From assembly GCA_948471525.1 (NCBI GenBank), contig CAOKSY010000011.1, positions 1 through 61,625 on the forward strand: a DNA stretch of 61,625 nucleotides, given 5' to 3'. Each line of letters opens with the position of its first letter. Position 1 is the first letter of the stretch. Shown piece by piece: positions 52,890-61,590 of this stretch. Both the position numbers and the translations under genes were made by a program. The DNA comes from an uncultured Clostridia bacterium (GTDB lineage Bacteria; Bacillota; Clostridia; Christensenellales; UBA3700). The notes beneath the pieces were generated by a model, which searched no databases, had not been told where the DNA came from, and was given only the letters and a program-made list of their open reading frames with translations.

Positions 52890-55800
52890 ATGGAAAAATT
52901 TTATTTGGGTATGGATATAGGAACCAACTCAGTTGGTATAGCTTGCACCGATGAGAAATATCGCTTATTACGAGCAAAAGGCAAAGACTGTTGGGCGGTA
53001 AGATTATTTGACGAGAGCAAGACCGCCGAAACTAGACGGATGTTTAGAGGAGCGCGCAGGAGACTGGAGAGAAGGAAACAGCGATTAGGTTTTTTGCAAG
53101 CCTTGTTTGCGCCTTTTATCGACGACGAGACTTTTTTCATTAGATTGAACAACAGCCAGTATTATCCGGAGGACAAATCAGAGCTGTTGGGAAAAAATAA
53201 GAACAATCTATTTGCCGATAAAAATTATACCGACAAAGATTATCACAAGGATTTTCCCACCGTTTATCATCTTCGTCACAAATTACAGACGGAACGGATG
53301 TCCGATTTGCGGCTTTATTATATCGCGTTGCATCATATTTTGAAATACAGAGGACATTTTTTGTTCGAGGGCGGAATGAATGATGTTCGCGACGTAGGCA
53401 GACTGTTTACCGAACTCAACGAAGTATGCGCGGATTTGTATTCGGACGCAGAAAATATTCCTTATTTTGATCCGTCGTATACTCAAGAGGCAAAAGAGTG
53501 TCTTATGAGATCTGATATGGGGATAAGGGACAAGCAGCCGCATTTAGAAAGTTTGTTTGGAAAAGACGCTATTATAAGAGAGATAATCAAGGGAATATGC
53601 GGCGCGTCGATTTCTCCCAAAACGCTTTTGGGGGACAGTTATAAGGAGGAAAAGGCTTTTTCATTTAAGAAGATCACCGACGAGACTTTTGACGCTATGC
53701 AGTCTACGTACGGAGACGACTTTGCATTGTTGGAGAAGATGAGGGCTATATATAGTTATATAGTGTTTGAAAAATTGCTCGAGGGACATCCGAATGTATC
53801 GAGCGCTATGATAAAACTCTATGAAGATCATAAGCGAGATCTCTGTCAGTTAAAAGAATTCTTGCGCAAAAACGCGCCAGACGAAGTCTATAAATCGTTT
53901 TTCAAAAGCGATAAAGAAATTGCAAATTATGTAAATTACGTTGGTTATACCAAGAGAGGCGGCAAGAAAGTCAAGGTGAAATTATGCGACGATGAGTCTT
54001 TTTTCACTGCTTTGAAAAAAATGTTGCTCCAACTTGACGGCGTAAAAGATACAAGCATCTTGGACGGGATTATCCAAAAGATCGACAACGGAACTTTTTT
54101 GCCGAAGATATTGCATTCCGACAACGGTTTGTTTCCTCATCAGGTCAATGAGGACGAACTCGTAAAGATAATTTCCAATATGGTTGACGCCCATCCGCAA
54201 ACAAAAGAGATGGCTGACAAAATATTGCCTTTATTTTTATTTAAAATACCGTATTACGTCGGTCCGCTTACGGGTAAAAACAGTTGGGCGGTTCGCAGTT
54301 CCGAGAAGATCACTCCGTGGAATTTCGATGAGGTTGTGGATAAAGCGCAGAGCAATGAGCGTTTTATGCGAAGAATGACCAATAAATGCACTTATTTGCA
54401 CTGCGAGGACGTTTTGCCTCAGGCGTCGATACTGTATCAAAAATATAACGTGCTCAATCAAATAAACAAACTCAAAATAGACGATGTGCCGATTCCTGCA
54501 TTTTTAAAGCAGCAACTGTTTGAAGAATTGTTTTTACGCAAAAAAAGCGTCACAGACAAGGCGATAATAAATTTTCTTGTTCGCAACGGACAACTGGACG
54601 ATTGTCGGAAAAACATAGCCAAAATCACAGGAAAAGACGGCGATATAAAAGCTAGTATGAGTTCCTATATCAGATTAAAAGAGATACTCGGCGATTTTGT
54701 AGACGAAGATCTTGCAAAGGGCGGGGAAATATGTGAAAATATTATACTTTGGCATACGCTCAATACCGATAAAAATATAGTGTGCGATCTTATATTAAAA
54801 AATTACGGCGATATCTCTGTGATAAAAGATCATATCAAACAACTAAAAGGTCTTGTATTCCAGAAATTCGGCAGATTTTCCAAAAAATTTTTGACTGGGA
54901 TAGATGCCGCTCAAAGCAATTCGGGCGCAAGAATATCTATTCTAGATATACTTTACGAGACAAATCAAAATCTCAATGAGATACTTTTCAATGAAAAGTA
55001 TAATTTCGAGGAAGCAATCGCAAAGGAAAACGGAACAACAAGCAGCGATATAACGTATGAGGACGTAGAAAATCTTTATGTGTCTCCGGCAGCGCGTCGG
55101 GGTATTTGGCAGTCGCTTCAAATGAGCGAGGAATATGTGCGCGCCATCGGAAAAATTCCAGACAAAATTTTTATCGAATGTACGCGAGAAGACGGACAGA
55201 AGGGCGACAAGGGTAGAAAATCGTCGAGAAAAACCCGACTTTTGGATTGTTATAAAAGTATAAAAAAATATAAAGAATACGAAGATATTTTCAATGAATT
55301 GGACAATTCCGGAATTACGGATATGAGACTTAGACAGGAGAGACTTTATCTATATTTCCGTCAACTTGGCAGATGTATGTATACCGGAGAAAGGATTGAT
55401 TTAGAAGATTTGGCGACAAACCGTTATGACGTGGATCATATTCTTCCGCGTTGTTATATAAAAGACGATAGTCTTGATAACAAGGTTTTGGTTTTGCGAT
55501 CAAAAAATGCGGAAAAGAGAGACAGATATCCGCTTCCGCACGGTTTTTCCAATCAACAGGTATTTTGGAAATTACTGCTTGATAAAGATTTGATAAAAGA
55601 CGTCACGTACAAACGTCTTACTCGCGTAGAACCTCTTTCCGAAGATGATTATAACGATTTTATCAATAGGCAGAAAGTTATCACAGACCAGACCGTAAAA
55701 GCGGTGGCGGAACTTCTAAAACGCAAATATCCCGAGTCGAAAATAGTATATAGCAAGGCTAAGAACGTTTCGGATTTCAGACAAAAGTTCGATATATACA

Positions 55801-56906
55801 AGTGCAGAAATACAAATGACCTGCACCATGCCAGAGACGCTTATCTCAATGTTGTGGTAGGCAATGTATTCGATACCTGTTTTTCGACTCCCATGTCTTT
55901 ATTCTACAATAAAAACGACGAGTGGCGAACTTATAATTTGAAGACAATGTTTACACGCAACGTTGCGGGAGCGTGGGACGATAACAGTATTTCGACGGTC
56001 AAGACTATTTGTGCCAAAAACTCTATGGCTGTCACTCGGTATGCATATAGAGAGAAAGGTGAATTCTATAATCAGACCGTCTATGCGCGCGATGATAAGG
56101 GAATAACTTTGCCGCGAAAGGGAAAAGGCGTATTGGCGGACGCTCGTCGCTACGGAGGTTATAAAGGACAGAGCACGGCATATTTTGCTATTATTCAATC
56201 AAAAGATAAGAGGGGGAAAGTTATCAGGACTATTGAGGCGGTTCCGGTGTTGTTGCACGAGCAGAGTAAGAATGATTTTAAGATATTAAAACAATATTTC
56301 GAGAATTCCGGACTTAGAGAAGTAGAAATACTTGTACCGGAGGTCAAGAACAAACAACTGATATCTTACAACGGAATGCCGCTTTATATGACCGGAGTGT
56401 CGGGATCAAATATATTGTGCTGGAACGGAGTTCAATTTTTCAGCGACAGTAAAATAGATGAATACGTTAAGGCTTTGGCGGAGTTCTATGAGCGTTACGG
56501 AAGGGAGTTGGACAGCAAGACTGATGAATTTTATATTATCAAAACAAACCGTATGGGAGAGGTAAAACTCAAGATAGATCGCAGGCAAAACGAATCGCTC
56601 TATAATATGCTGAGTTCAAAACTTGAGGGGAAAATTTACAGCGGAATGAATTATTGCGCGACATTCAGAAAAATTCTAACGGACGGGGCAGAAAAATTTA
56701 ATAAATTGACTGTGGCAAATCAGGTCAAAGTCTTGTTGCAGATCTTAAATTTCTTTGAGTGTAACGCCTTGCGTTCGGACCTGTCGCTTATCGGCGGTGG
56801 CGCAATAGTAGGGACTCTTAAATTTAATAAAAATATAACCGACGTCGACTTTAGATTGATATATCAGTCTCCTTGCGGTTTAACTAAGCGAGAACGGAAA
56901 ATATAA
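52890..56906 (+). CDS. cas9: CRISPR-associated endonuclease Cas9 (type II-A)
   Basis: RNA-guided DNA nuclease, 1338 residues, close to SpCas9 in length. RuvC-I: YLGMDIGTNSVG (D9). Arg-rich bridge helix: about 47-72 (RRMFRGARRRLERRKQRL). RuvC-II: IFIECTRED (E763). HNH: YDVDHILPRCYIKDDSLDNK (H850). RuvC-III: HHARDAYLNVVVG (H979, H980, D983). All catalytic residues are intact. The C-terminal PAM-interacting end (GTLKFNKNITDVDFRLIYQS) lacks the Arg-x-Arg pair by which SpCas9 reads GG, so a different PAM is likely. AGGAG lies before the ATG. cas1 starts 1 bp after the stop. Codon use is more AT-rich than in neighbouring core genes. Confidence 0.97.
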   Translation: MEKFYLGMDIGTNSVGIACTDEKYRLLRAKGKDCWAVRLFDESKTAETRRMFRGARRRLERRKQRLGFLQALFAPFIDDETFFIRLNNSQYYPEDKSELLGKNKNNLFADKNYTDKDYHKDFPTVYHLRHKLQTERMSDLRLYYIALHHILKYRGHFLFEGGMNDVRDVGRLFTELNEVCADLYSDAENIPYFDPSYTQEAKECLMRSDMGIRDKQPHLESLFGKDAIIREIIKGICGASISPKTLLGDSYKEEKAFSFKKITDETFDAMQSTYGDDFALLEKMRAIYSYIVFEKLLEGHPNVSSAMIKLYEDHKRDLCQLKEFLRKNAPDEVYKSFFKSDKEIANYVNYVGYTKRGGKKVKVKLCDDESFFTALKKMLLQLDGVKDTSILDGIIQKIDNGTFLPKILHSDNGLFPHQVNEDELVKIISNMVDAHPQTKEMADKILPLFLFKIPYYVGPLTGKNSWAVRSSEKITPWNFDEVVDKAQSNERFMRRMTNKCTYLHCEDVLPQASILYQKYNVLNQINKLKIDDVPIPAFLKQQLFEELFLRKKSVTDKAIINFLVRNGQLDDCRKNIAKITGKDGDIKASMSSYIRLKEILGDFVDEDLAKGGEICENIILWHTLNTDKNIVCDLILKNYGDISVIKDHIKQLKGLVFQKFGRFSKKFLTGIDAAQSNSGARISILDILYETNQNLNEILFNEKYNFEEAIAKENGTTSSDITYEDVENLYVSPAARRGIWQSLQMSEEYVRAIGKIPDKIFIECTREDGQKGDKGRKSSRKTRLLDCYKSIKKYKEYEDIFNELDNSGITDMRLRQERLYLYFRQLGRCMYTGERIDLEDLATNRYDVDHILPRCYIKDDSLDNKVLVLRSKNAEKRDRYPLPHGFSNQQVFWKLLLDKDLIKDVTYKRLTRVEPLSEDDYNDFINRQKVITDQTVKAVAELLKRKYPESKIVYSKAKNVSDFRQKFDIYKCRNTNDLHHARDAYLNVVVGNVFDTCFSTPMSLFYNKNDEWRTYNLKTMFTRNVAGAWDDNSISTVKTICAKNSMAVTRYAYREKGEFYNQTVYARDDKGITLPRKGKGVLADARRYGGYKGQSTAYFAIIQSKDKRGKVIRTIEAVPVLLHEQSKNDFKILKQYFENSGLREVEILVPEVKNKQLISYNGMPLYMTGVSGSNILCWNGVQFFSDSKIDEYVKALAEFYERYGRELDSKTDEFYIIKTNRMGEVKLKIDRRQNESLYNMLSSKLEGKIYSGMNYCATFRKILTDGAEKFNKLTVANQVKVLLQILNFFECNALRSDLSLIGGGAIVGTLKFNKNITDVDFRLIYQSPCGLTKRERKI

Positions 56907-56907
56907 T

Positions 56908-57792
56908 ATGGGATTTCGCATCGTTATTGTCAATTCCAAGAGCAAACTCGAATCGCGGCTAAACTATCTCGTGGTTCGCGGAGAGTGTGAAAAGAAAATA
57001 TACATACACGAGATAAATACCCTTATTATACAGAATACTGCGGTGTCGCTTACAGCCGCGCTTTTGTCCGTTCTTATTGAAAATCGCGTAAAAGTCATAT
57101 TTTGCGATGAAAAATGCAATCCGCAGGCGGAATTGATACCTTATTGCGGCGCGCATAATAGCTCAAAACGCTATAAGTGGCAATTTTCTTGGAAAGAGGA
57201 GATAAAAAGTCAGATATGGCAAGTTATAATCAGACAAAAGATATCCAATCAAGCTGCGCTCTTGGAGCGATTGGGATTTGTTGACGAAGCACGGCTTTTA
57301 TACGGATATTCCCAAGACGTGCAGAGCGGGGATACGACCAACAGGGAAGGGCATGCGGCAAAGGTTTATTTCAACTGCATCCTTCCCGAAAACACCTCCC
57401 GTCGAGACGGCGGATTCGTCAACAGCTGCCTTAATTATGGATACGCGGTGCTTTTATCGGCGTTTAATAGAGAGATATCGGCGGCGGGATTGTTGACGCA
57501 GTTGGGAATATGGCATGATAACGAATTCAACGCTTTTAATTTATCTTGCGATCTTATGGAGCCATTTAGGACTGTTGTAGACGATACTGCGCTGTCGATA
57601 GAAGCGTGCGATAAAAATTTCAAGCATAAAATGGCAAATATTTTAAATTATAGCGTTGTTATTGCCGGACAGAACACTACGCTGGATATTGCGATACGAC
57701 GTTATATCAGAAGTGTTTTAAAAGCTATATATACAGACGACGTGTCGCAGATTTCCTATCCTTCGGAAATAAAAATAGAAAATGAATTATAG
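56908..57792 (+). CDS. cas1: CRISPR integrase Cas1
   Basis: Metal-dependent integrase that inserts spacers together with Cas2. The 294-residue type II protein has the N-terminal beta domain (SRLNYLVVRGECEKKIYIHE with the LIIQN segment) and the helical catalytic domain with predicted ligands E147 (NREGHAAKVYF), H203 (LGIWHDNEFNAFNLS) and E218 (CDLMEPFR). It overlaps cas2 by 11 nt, so the adaptation genes are translated together. Confidence 0.96.
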   Translation: MGFRIVIVNSKSKLESRLNYLVVRGECEKKIYIHEINTLIIQNTAVSLTAALLSVLIENRVKVIFCDEKCNPQAELIPYCGAHNSSKRYKWQFSWKEEIKSQIWQVIIRQKISNQAALLERLGFVDEARLLYGYSQDVQSGDTTNREGHAAKVYFNCILPENTSRRDGGFVNSCLNYGYAVLLSAFNREISAAGLLTQLGIWHDNEFNAFNLSCDLMEPFRTVVDDTALSIEACDKNFKHKMANILNYSVVIAGQNTTLDIAIRRYIRSVLKAIYTDDVSQISYPSEIKIENEL

Positions 57793-58102
57793 ATTTATGA
57801 GATTGTTAATTTTTTTTGATTTGCCTATGGAAACTTCCAAAAACAGGCATGATTATGCTGTATTTCACAGATTTTTGATCAAAAGCGGTTTTATAATGAT
57901 GCAAAAGTCTGTGTATTCAAAACTTGTAATCAACGGTATGGTCAGTAAAGCCGAAAAAGAGCGGATAGGACACAATCTTCCGCCGGAAGGAATTGTTGAA
58001 ATGTTGGAGATAACCGAAAATCAGTTTTCAAAGATCGAATATCTTGTCGGAGATAAGCAGAGTTTGGTTGAGGAAAGTATGGATAGGATCGTAGAAGTAT
58101 GA
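57782..58102 (+). CDS. cas2: CRISPR-associated Cas2
   Basis: Small ferredoxin-fold partner that bridges two Cas1 dimers. The 106-residue protein starts with the family strand MRLLIFFDLPMETSKNRHDY (conserved Asp after FF) and has the FLIKSGFIMMQKSVYSKLV second motif. Type II Cas2 length is normal. It overlaps csn2 by 4 nt. Confidence 0.95.
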   Translation: MNYRFMRLLIFFDLPMETSKNRHDYAVFHRFLIKSGFIMMQKSVYSKLVINGMVSKAEKERIGHNLPPEGIVEMLEITENQFSKIEYLVGDKQSLVEESMDRIVEV

Positions 58103-58785
58103 GAATAGCTTGTTCAAGAATAGAGACGCAAATAAATTTGGAACCCGATAGACCGGTCGTTCTTAACGTGGAAAGTCCGCGCGAGTATTATAGATTGGTT
58201 GATCAATTGATTGCGACGTTTAATGGAGAAGAGTCGGATTTTTCATTTTGGAAAGATGACTTACAACTTCGCGCCGATAAGTCTGGAGAGATAATAACCG
58301 ATTTGTTTTCTTTTTCGCTCACTGACAAAAAAATTATTTCCCTACTATATAAGAGTTTGCAACGGAATTTTATGGAAGGCGACTTGCTTTTGCGTTTTGG
58401 CGAAATGAGCGCGGGCATAGAGAAATTTTTGGAAGAATTGTGTTCGACAGAAAATTTTATGCTTGAGTATAGCCCAATAAATTTAGAGGCTTTATTGAAA
58501 ATTTGTTCTGTCAGACCTATTGAAGCATATGACAGTTTATTAGAAAAGATTGTTTGTTATATAAATTTGTTGGATCAACTTAAAAATATAGACTTTTTTA
58601 TTTTTGTGGGTTTGAAAAAAGTTTTGACTGATGAGGATCTGAAAATGCTTTATAGACATTGCCGCCTACAAAAAATTGCGTTACTTTTAATTGAAGGGGA
58701 AAATGTCAGACCGATATTAGCGGAAGAAAAAGCGATAACAATCACTGAAGATCTTTGCGAATATGTTGAAAATTTTAGAATCTAG
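58099..58785 (+). CDS. csn2: Type II-A adaptation protein Csn2
   Basis: Csn2 forms a tetrameric ring that binds DNA ends during spacer uptake and defines subtype II-A. The 228-residue protein, near the usual 220, shows LNVESPREYYRLVDQLI at the start, the helical leg in the middle (FMEGDLLLRFGEMSAGIEKFLEEL) and the closing FFIFVGLKKVLTDEDLKML / LLLIEGENVRP strands. Its 3' end contains the putative array promoter. AT-rich like cas9. Confidence 0.95.
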   Translation: MRIACSRIETQINLEPDRPVVLNVESPREYYRLVDQLIATFNGEESDFSFWKDDLQLRADKSGEIITDLFSFSLTDKKIISLLYKSLQRNFMEGDLLLRFGEMSAGIEKFLEELCSTENFMLEYSPINLEALLKICSVRPIEAYDSLLEKIVCYINLLDQLKNIDFFIFVGLKKVLTDEDLKMLYRHCRLQKIALLLIEGENVRPILAEEKAITITEDLCEYVENFRI

Positions 58786-58864
58786 TGTTACAATATAATT
58801 GCTTGAATATTTTGTTTTATAAGATGACCTTACTGCAGTTTGAGTTCTTTTTCTCTGATTTGAG
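58766..58864 (+). promoter_or_regulatory. CRISPR array promoter and leader
   Basis: TTGAAA at 58766-58771 (inside csn2), 17-bp spacer, TACAAT at 58789-58794, then an AT-rich leader to 58864. The leader ends in ATTTGAG directly against the first repeat (GTTTGAG). A conserved leader-end sequence, including ATTTGAG in some groups, has been described as the anchor for type II-A integration. Confidence 0.7.
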
Positions 58865-59540
58865 GTTTGAGAGCATTGTTGTTTTGTAAAACACTGAAAC
58901 AAGACTGTCGTCGTCGCTATCGACAAACAAGTTTGAGAGCATTGTTGTTTTGTAAAACACTGAAACTTTGGTGATGTCCTTGCTTGTATCTTCATGGTTT
59001 GAGAGCATTGTTGTTTTGTAAAACACTGAAACCGGCGGAGATACATATACCATAATCTATCTGTTTGAGAGCATTGTTGTTTTGTAAAACACTGAAACCG
59101 TGAGTCCGACAATCGCGCTCGAAAATTTGTTTGAGAGCATTGTTGTTTTGTAAAACACTGAAACCTCCCTCGCTCTACTGTTAAGAGTTGGAAGGTTTGA
59201 GAGCATTGTTGTTTTGTAAAACACTGAAACTATTGGCACTGTATTAAGTTTATCATAGGAGTTTGAGAGCATTGTTGTTTTGTAAAACACTGAAACATAA
59301 GATTATGCTCATCGGCAACCTCACGAGTTTGAGAGCATTGTTGTTTTGTAAAACACTGAAACTCTTCTCTTCGTCAACCTCTTTGGAAGGAGGTTTGAGA
59401 GCATTGTTGTTTTGTAAAACACTGAAACCGCCCGCTGTGTACGATGTCGATTGCTCGGGTTTGAGAGCATTGTTGTTTTGTAAAACATTGAAACGCATAC
59501 ATACGTAACGGTATAATATCTAGTGTTTGAGAGCATTGTT
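58865..59540 (+). CRISPR. CRISPR array, 10 spacers
   Basis: Ten 36-bp repeats (beginning GTTTGAGAGCATTGTT, ending TGTAAAACACTGAAAC) separated by ten spacers, every one 30 bp, on an exact 66-bp period. The first repeat is 58865-58900. Repeat 10 (59459-59494) has one C-to-T change near its end. An eleventh, truncated repeat keeps only the first 16 bases (59525-59540), so the trailer is on the dinB side and new spacers enter next to csn2. Orientation matches the cas genes, and the repeat pairs with the tracrRNA anti-repeat. Open reading frames over the array are artefacts. Confidence 0.98.
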
Positions 59541-59586
59541 ATAATTGAGGCGCTAGATAGATAAATACAAAGCGTCTAACATTTTA

Positions 59587-60813
59587 TTATTTTTTAAACG
59601 GAACAAAATCGCTGTCGACCAATCCGTCTGTTATGAAAGGGTATTCGAGAAGAGCTGCTGACTTTAGTGCGTCGTATCCGTATTTTTTGCGTATTGAATC
59701 GAGCGATTTGTCCAGTCGTTCCAGTTTTTCGTTTTTATCGTTGTTTTCCAACATGGACAGTTGAACGTTTTCGTCGCCGGAAGACAGATCGAAAGTCGTC
59801 ACGCTCAGCGCACGCACGGGCAAAATCAGTTTGTATGAATCGTATATCTGCATCGCAAAGTCGCACAGCGCGGTGGCGGAATTGATTTTTTGCGGCATTT
59901 TGATCTGTTTGCCGATATAGCTCAAGTCGTTGTATTTTATTCCCAAATGGAGTCCGCCTGCGACAAATCCGTGTTTCCTCAGTCTGACCGCCACCATTTC
60001 GCTCAATGCCATGATCACGGCTTCCGATTCCGCGCGCGTAGAGACGTCCTTTGGCAGGGTAGTGGAATTGCCGATGCTCTTGGGGATATGCCTGTCGTAG
60101 TACAGCCGCACTTGTTCGTCGTTTATCCCGTTGGCGTTATCGTGCATTTTCTGTCCGTTTATCCCGAATTTATCTACCAGTATTTTTTGATTGGTATTTG
60201 CAAGATCTCCTATAGTTCTTATGCCTATGGCTTGCAGTTTTTGCGAAGTATGTTTGCCTATCATAAGCATATCGCTTACGTCCAAAGGCCACACTTTGTC
60301 TTTGTAGTTAAATTCGTCGATTACCGTAGTGGCGTCGGGCTTTTTCATATCCGAGCCGAGTTTGGCAAATATCTTATTAAAAGATACTCCTACAGATATA
60401 GTTATTCCTATCTCTTTTTTTATGCGATCGCGCAGTTCGTCGGCAATTTTTTCCGCAGATCCGAACAGTCTCAGCGATCCGCTCACGTCCAACCAACATT
60501 CGTCGATGCCGAACGGTTCTACCCTGTCAGTGTATTGACAGTATATATCGAATATTTTATCTGAAAACTCGACGTACTTATCGTATTGAGGAGGTACGAG
60601 TACGAGTTGCGGACATTTGCGCAACGCTTCCCATATCACTTCGCCCGTCTTTATTCCGCATTCTTTGGCTTTTTGATTTTTTGCCAAAATTATACCGTGA
60701 CGCTTATCCGGATTGCCGGATACGGCGACATATTTGTCCTTTAAAGAGGGATCAAGCATACATTCTACCGAGGCGTAGAAATTATTGGCGTCACAGTGCA
60801 ATATTCTTTTCAT
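59587..60813 (-). CDS. dinB: Y-family DNA polymerase (DinB/Pol IV)
   Basis: Translesion polymerase of the DinB/UmuC superfamily. The 408-residue protein starts with ILHCDANNFYASVE (first catalytic Asp), has GIDECWLDVSG (second catalytic pair) and the thumb SVGVSFNKIFAKLGSDMKKPD, then a little-finger domain. VQLSMLE at the C-terminal side (about 358-364) fits a sliding-clamp-binding motif. It is larger than minimal Pol IV and resembles the UvrX/Pol V-like Firmicute branch. It faces the CRISPR array. Confidence 0.93.
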   Translation of the reverse strand: MKRILHCDANNFYASVECMLDPSLKDKYVAVSGNPDKRHGIILAKNQKAKECGIKTGEVIWEALRKCPQLVLVPPQYDKYVEFSDKIFDIYCQYTDRVEPFGIDECWLDVSGSLRLFGSAEKIADELRDRIKKEIGITISVGVSFNKIFAKLGSDMKKPDATTVIDEFNYKDKVWPLDVSDMLMIGKHTSQKLQAIGIRTIGDLANTNQKILVDKFGINGQKMHDNANGINDEQVRLYYDRHIPKSIGNSTTLPKDVSTRAESEAVIMALSEMVAVRLRKHGFVAGGLHLGIKYNDLSYIGKQIKMPQKINSATALCDFAMQIYDSYKLILPVRALSVTTFDLSSGDENVQLSMLENNDKNEKLERLDKSLDSIRKKYGYDALKSAALLEYPFITDGLVDSDFVPFKK

Positions 60814-60819
60814 AGGTAT

Positions 60820-60848
60820 ATTGTAACACCGATATCTGCAAAATGCAA
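60820..60848 (-). promoter_or_regulatory. Promoter of dinB, apparently leaderless
   Basis: On the minus strand TTGCAT (complement of 60843-60848), 17-bp spacer, TACAAT (complement of 60820-60825). Only 6 nt separate TACAAT from the ATG and no ribosome binding site is present. Confidence 0.5.
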
Positions 60849-60911
60849 ACTTTTGTTCGTATTTTTGATAGAAAAATTTCCCTGCACACAGTCGGAGTAG
60901 GGAAGAGATTT

Positions 60912-61200
60912 TTAGTTTTGCGATTCAAAAAGTCCTATCAAATAACCAAGCGCAATCGTTTGATTTTTTGCCGACAGTTTTCTATAAGCGGAAATAATTG
61001 TCCGCTCGCTTTCGTTGAGATTGGAGCCTCCGAGTATTATCATTCCGTCTTCTGACTCTCTTCCGAGAATATAATCTACAGAACATTCAAAACATTCCGC
61101 CAACTTGGTCAGATTTTCCGCGCTGGGCAAACTCATATCGTTTTCCCACTTCGTGTAAAGTCCTTGACTGTCAGCCGTCGGATTTACTTGAATATCGCGC
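60912..61200 (-). pseudogene. 5'-truncated XRE-family regulator
   Basis: An open stretch on the minus strand gives SQGLYTKWENDMSLPSAENL, then TKLAECFECSVDYILGRES and ERTIISAYRKLSAKNQTIAL. This is the second half of an XRE helix-turn-helix plus its C-terminal region. The first HTH helices and a start codon are missing; upstream codons read CFIPHRRDIQVN, unlike the family. An ATG at 61136 could make a 74-residue remnant without a DNA-binding domain. The break lies beside the repeat cluster at the window end. Confidence 0.6.
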
Positions 61201-61254
61201 CGATGCGGAATAAAACATATATTGATATATTAATTATTGAATTATAATTATTTT

Positions 61255-61590
61255 GCTTTCACCTCGTTACGCTCAATGTGACAATTTATAATATCGTTGT
61301 CATCTCGACCAACGTGGAGAGGTCTCAACAATTTAATTAAGCGGATTAGATATTTCGACTTCACTGCGTTACGCTCAATATGACGATTGAGATTTTGTAA
61401 TCTTGCCGTCCAATCTGTCATCTCGACTGTAGCGTAGCGAAATGGAGAGATATAATCCTTGTATAATTGTATAGAGTCCCATTCGACTGCGCATACGCTC
61501 CGCTCAGGGGGACGATTATTTGTCATTTCGTTCGCAGTGGAGAGATCTCAAATCGGTTATCTCGACCGAAGTGGAGAAATCTCGACCTAT
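61255..61590. repeat. Cluster of GTCAT/TCTCGACC...GAGATCT repeats
   Basis: At least five degenerate units in both orientations: CACCTCGTTACGCTCAATGTGAC at about 61260, GTCATCTCGACCAACGTGGAG at about 61300, another ACTGCGTTACGCTCAATATGAC near 61365, GTCATCTCGACTGTAGCGTAG near 61419, GTCATTTCGTTCGCAGTGGAG near 61523 and a last TCTCGACCGAAGTGGAGAAA at about 61560. Members match 1446-1528 and 14091-14125. No genes are present; an ORF across it only translates the repeats. Confidence 0.75.

Noticed and set aside
58099..58785. Possibility that the locus is type II-C
   Set aside because: A clear csn2 and the II-A gene order are present, and Cas9 is long (1338 residues).
52890..58785. A novel defence gene inside the CRISPR locus
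   Set aside because: Every ORF between ppdK and dinB matches a standard type II-A component; no extra gene fits in the gaps.
58717..59536. Several open reading frames of 70-130 residues on both strands
   Set aside because: They are translations of the CRISPR repeats (period 66 bp is a multiple of 3, so frames stay open) with recurring SVFYKTTMLSN-like units.
61248..61526. 92-residue minus-strand ORF
   Set aside because: It translates the dispersed repeats (HIERNAVKSK and HIERNEVKAK recur), with no ribosome binding site.
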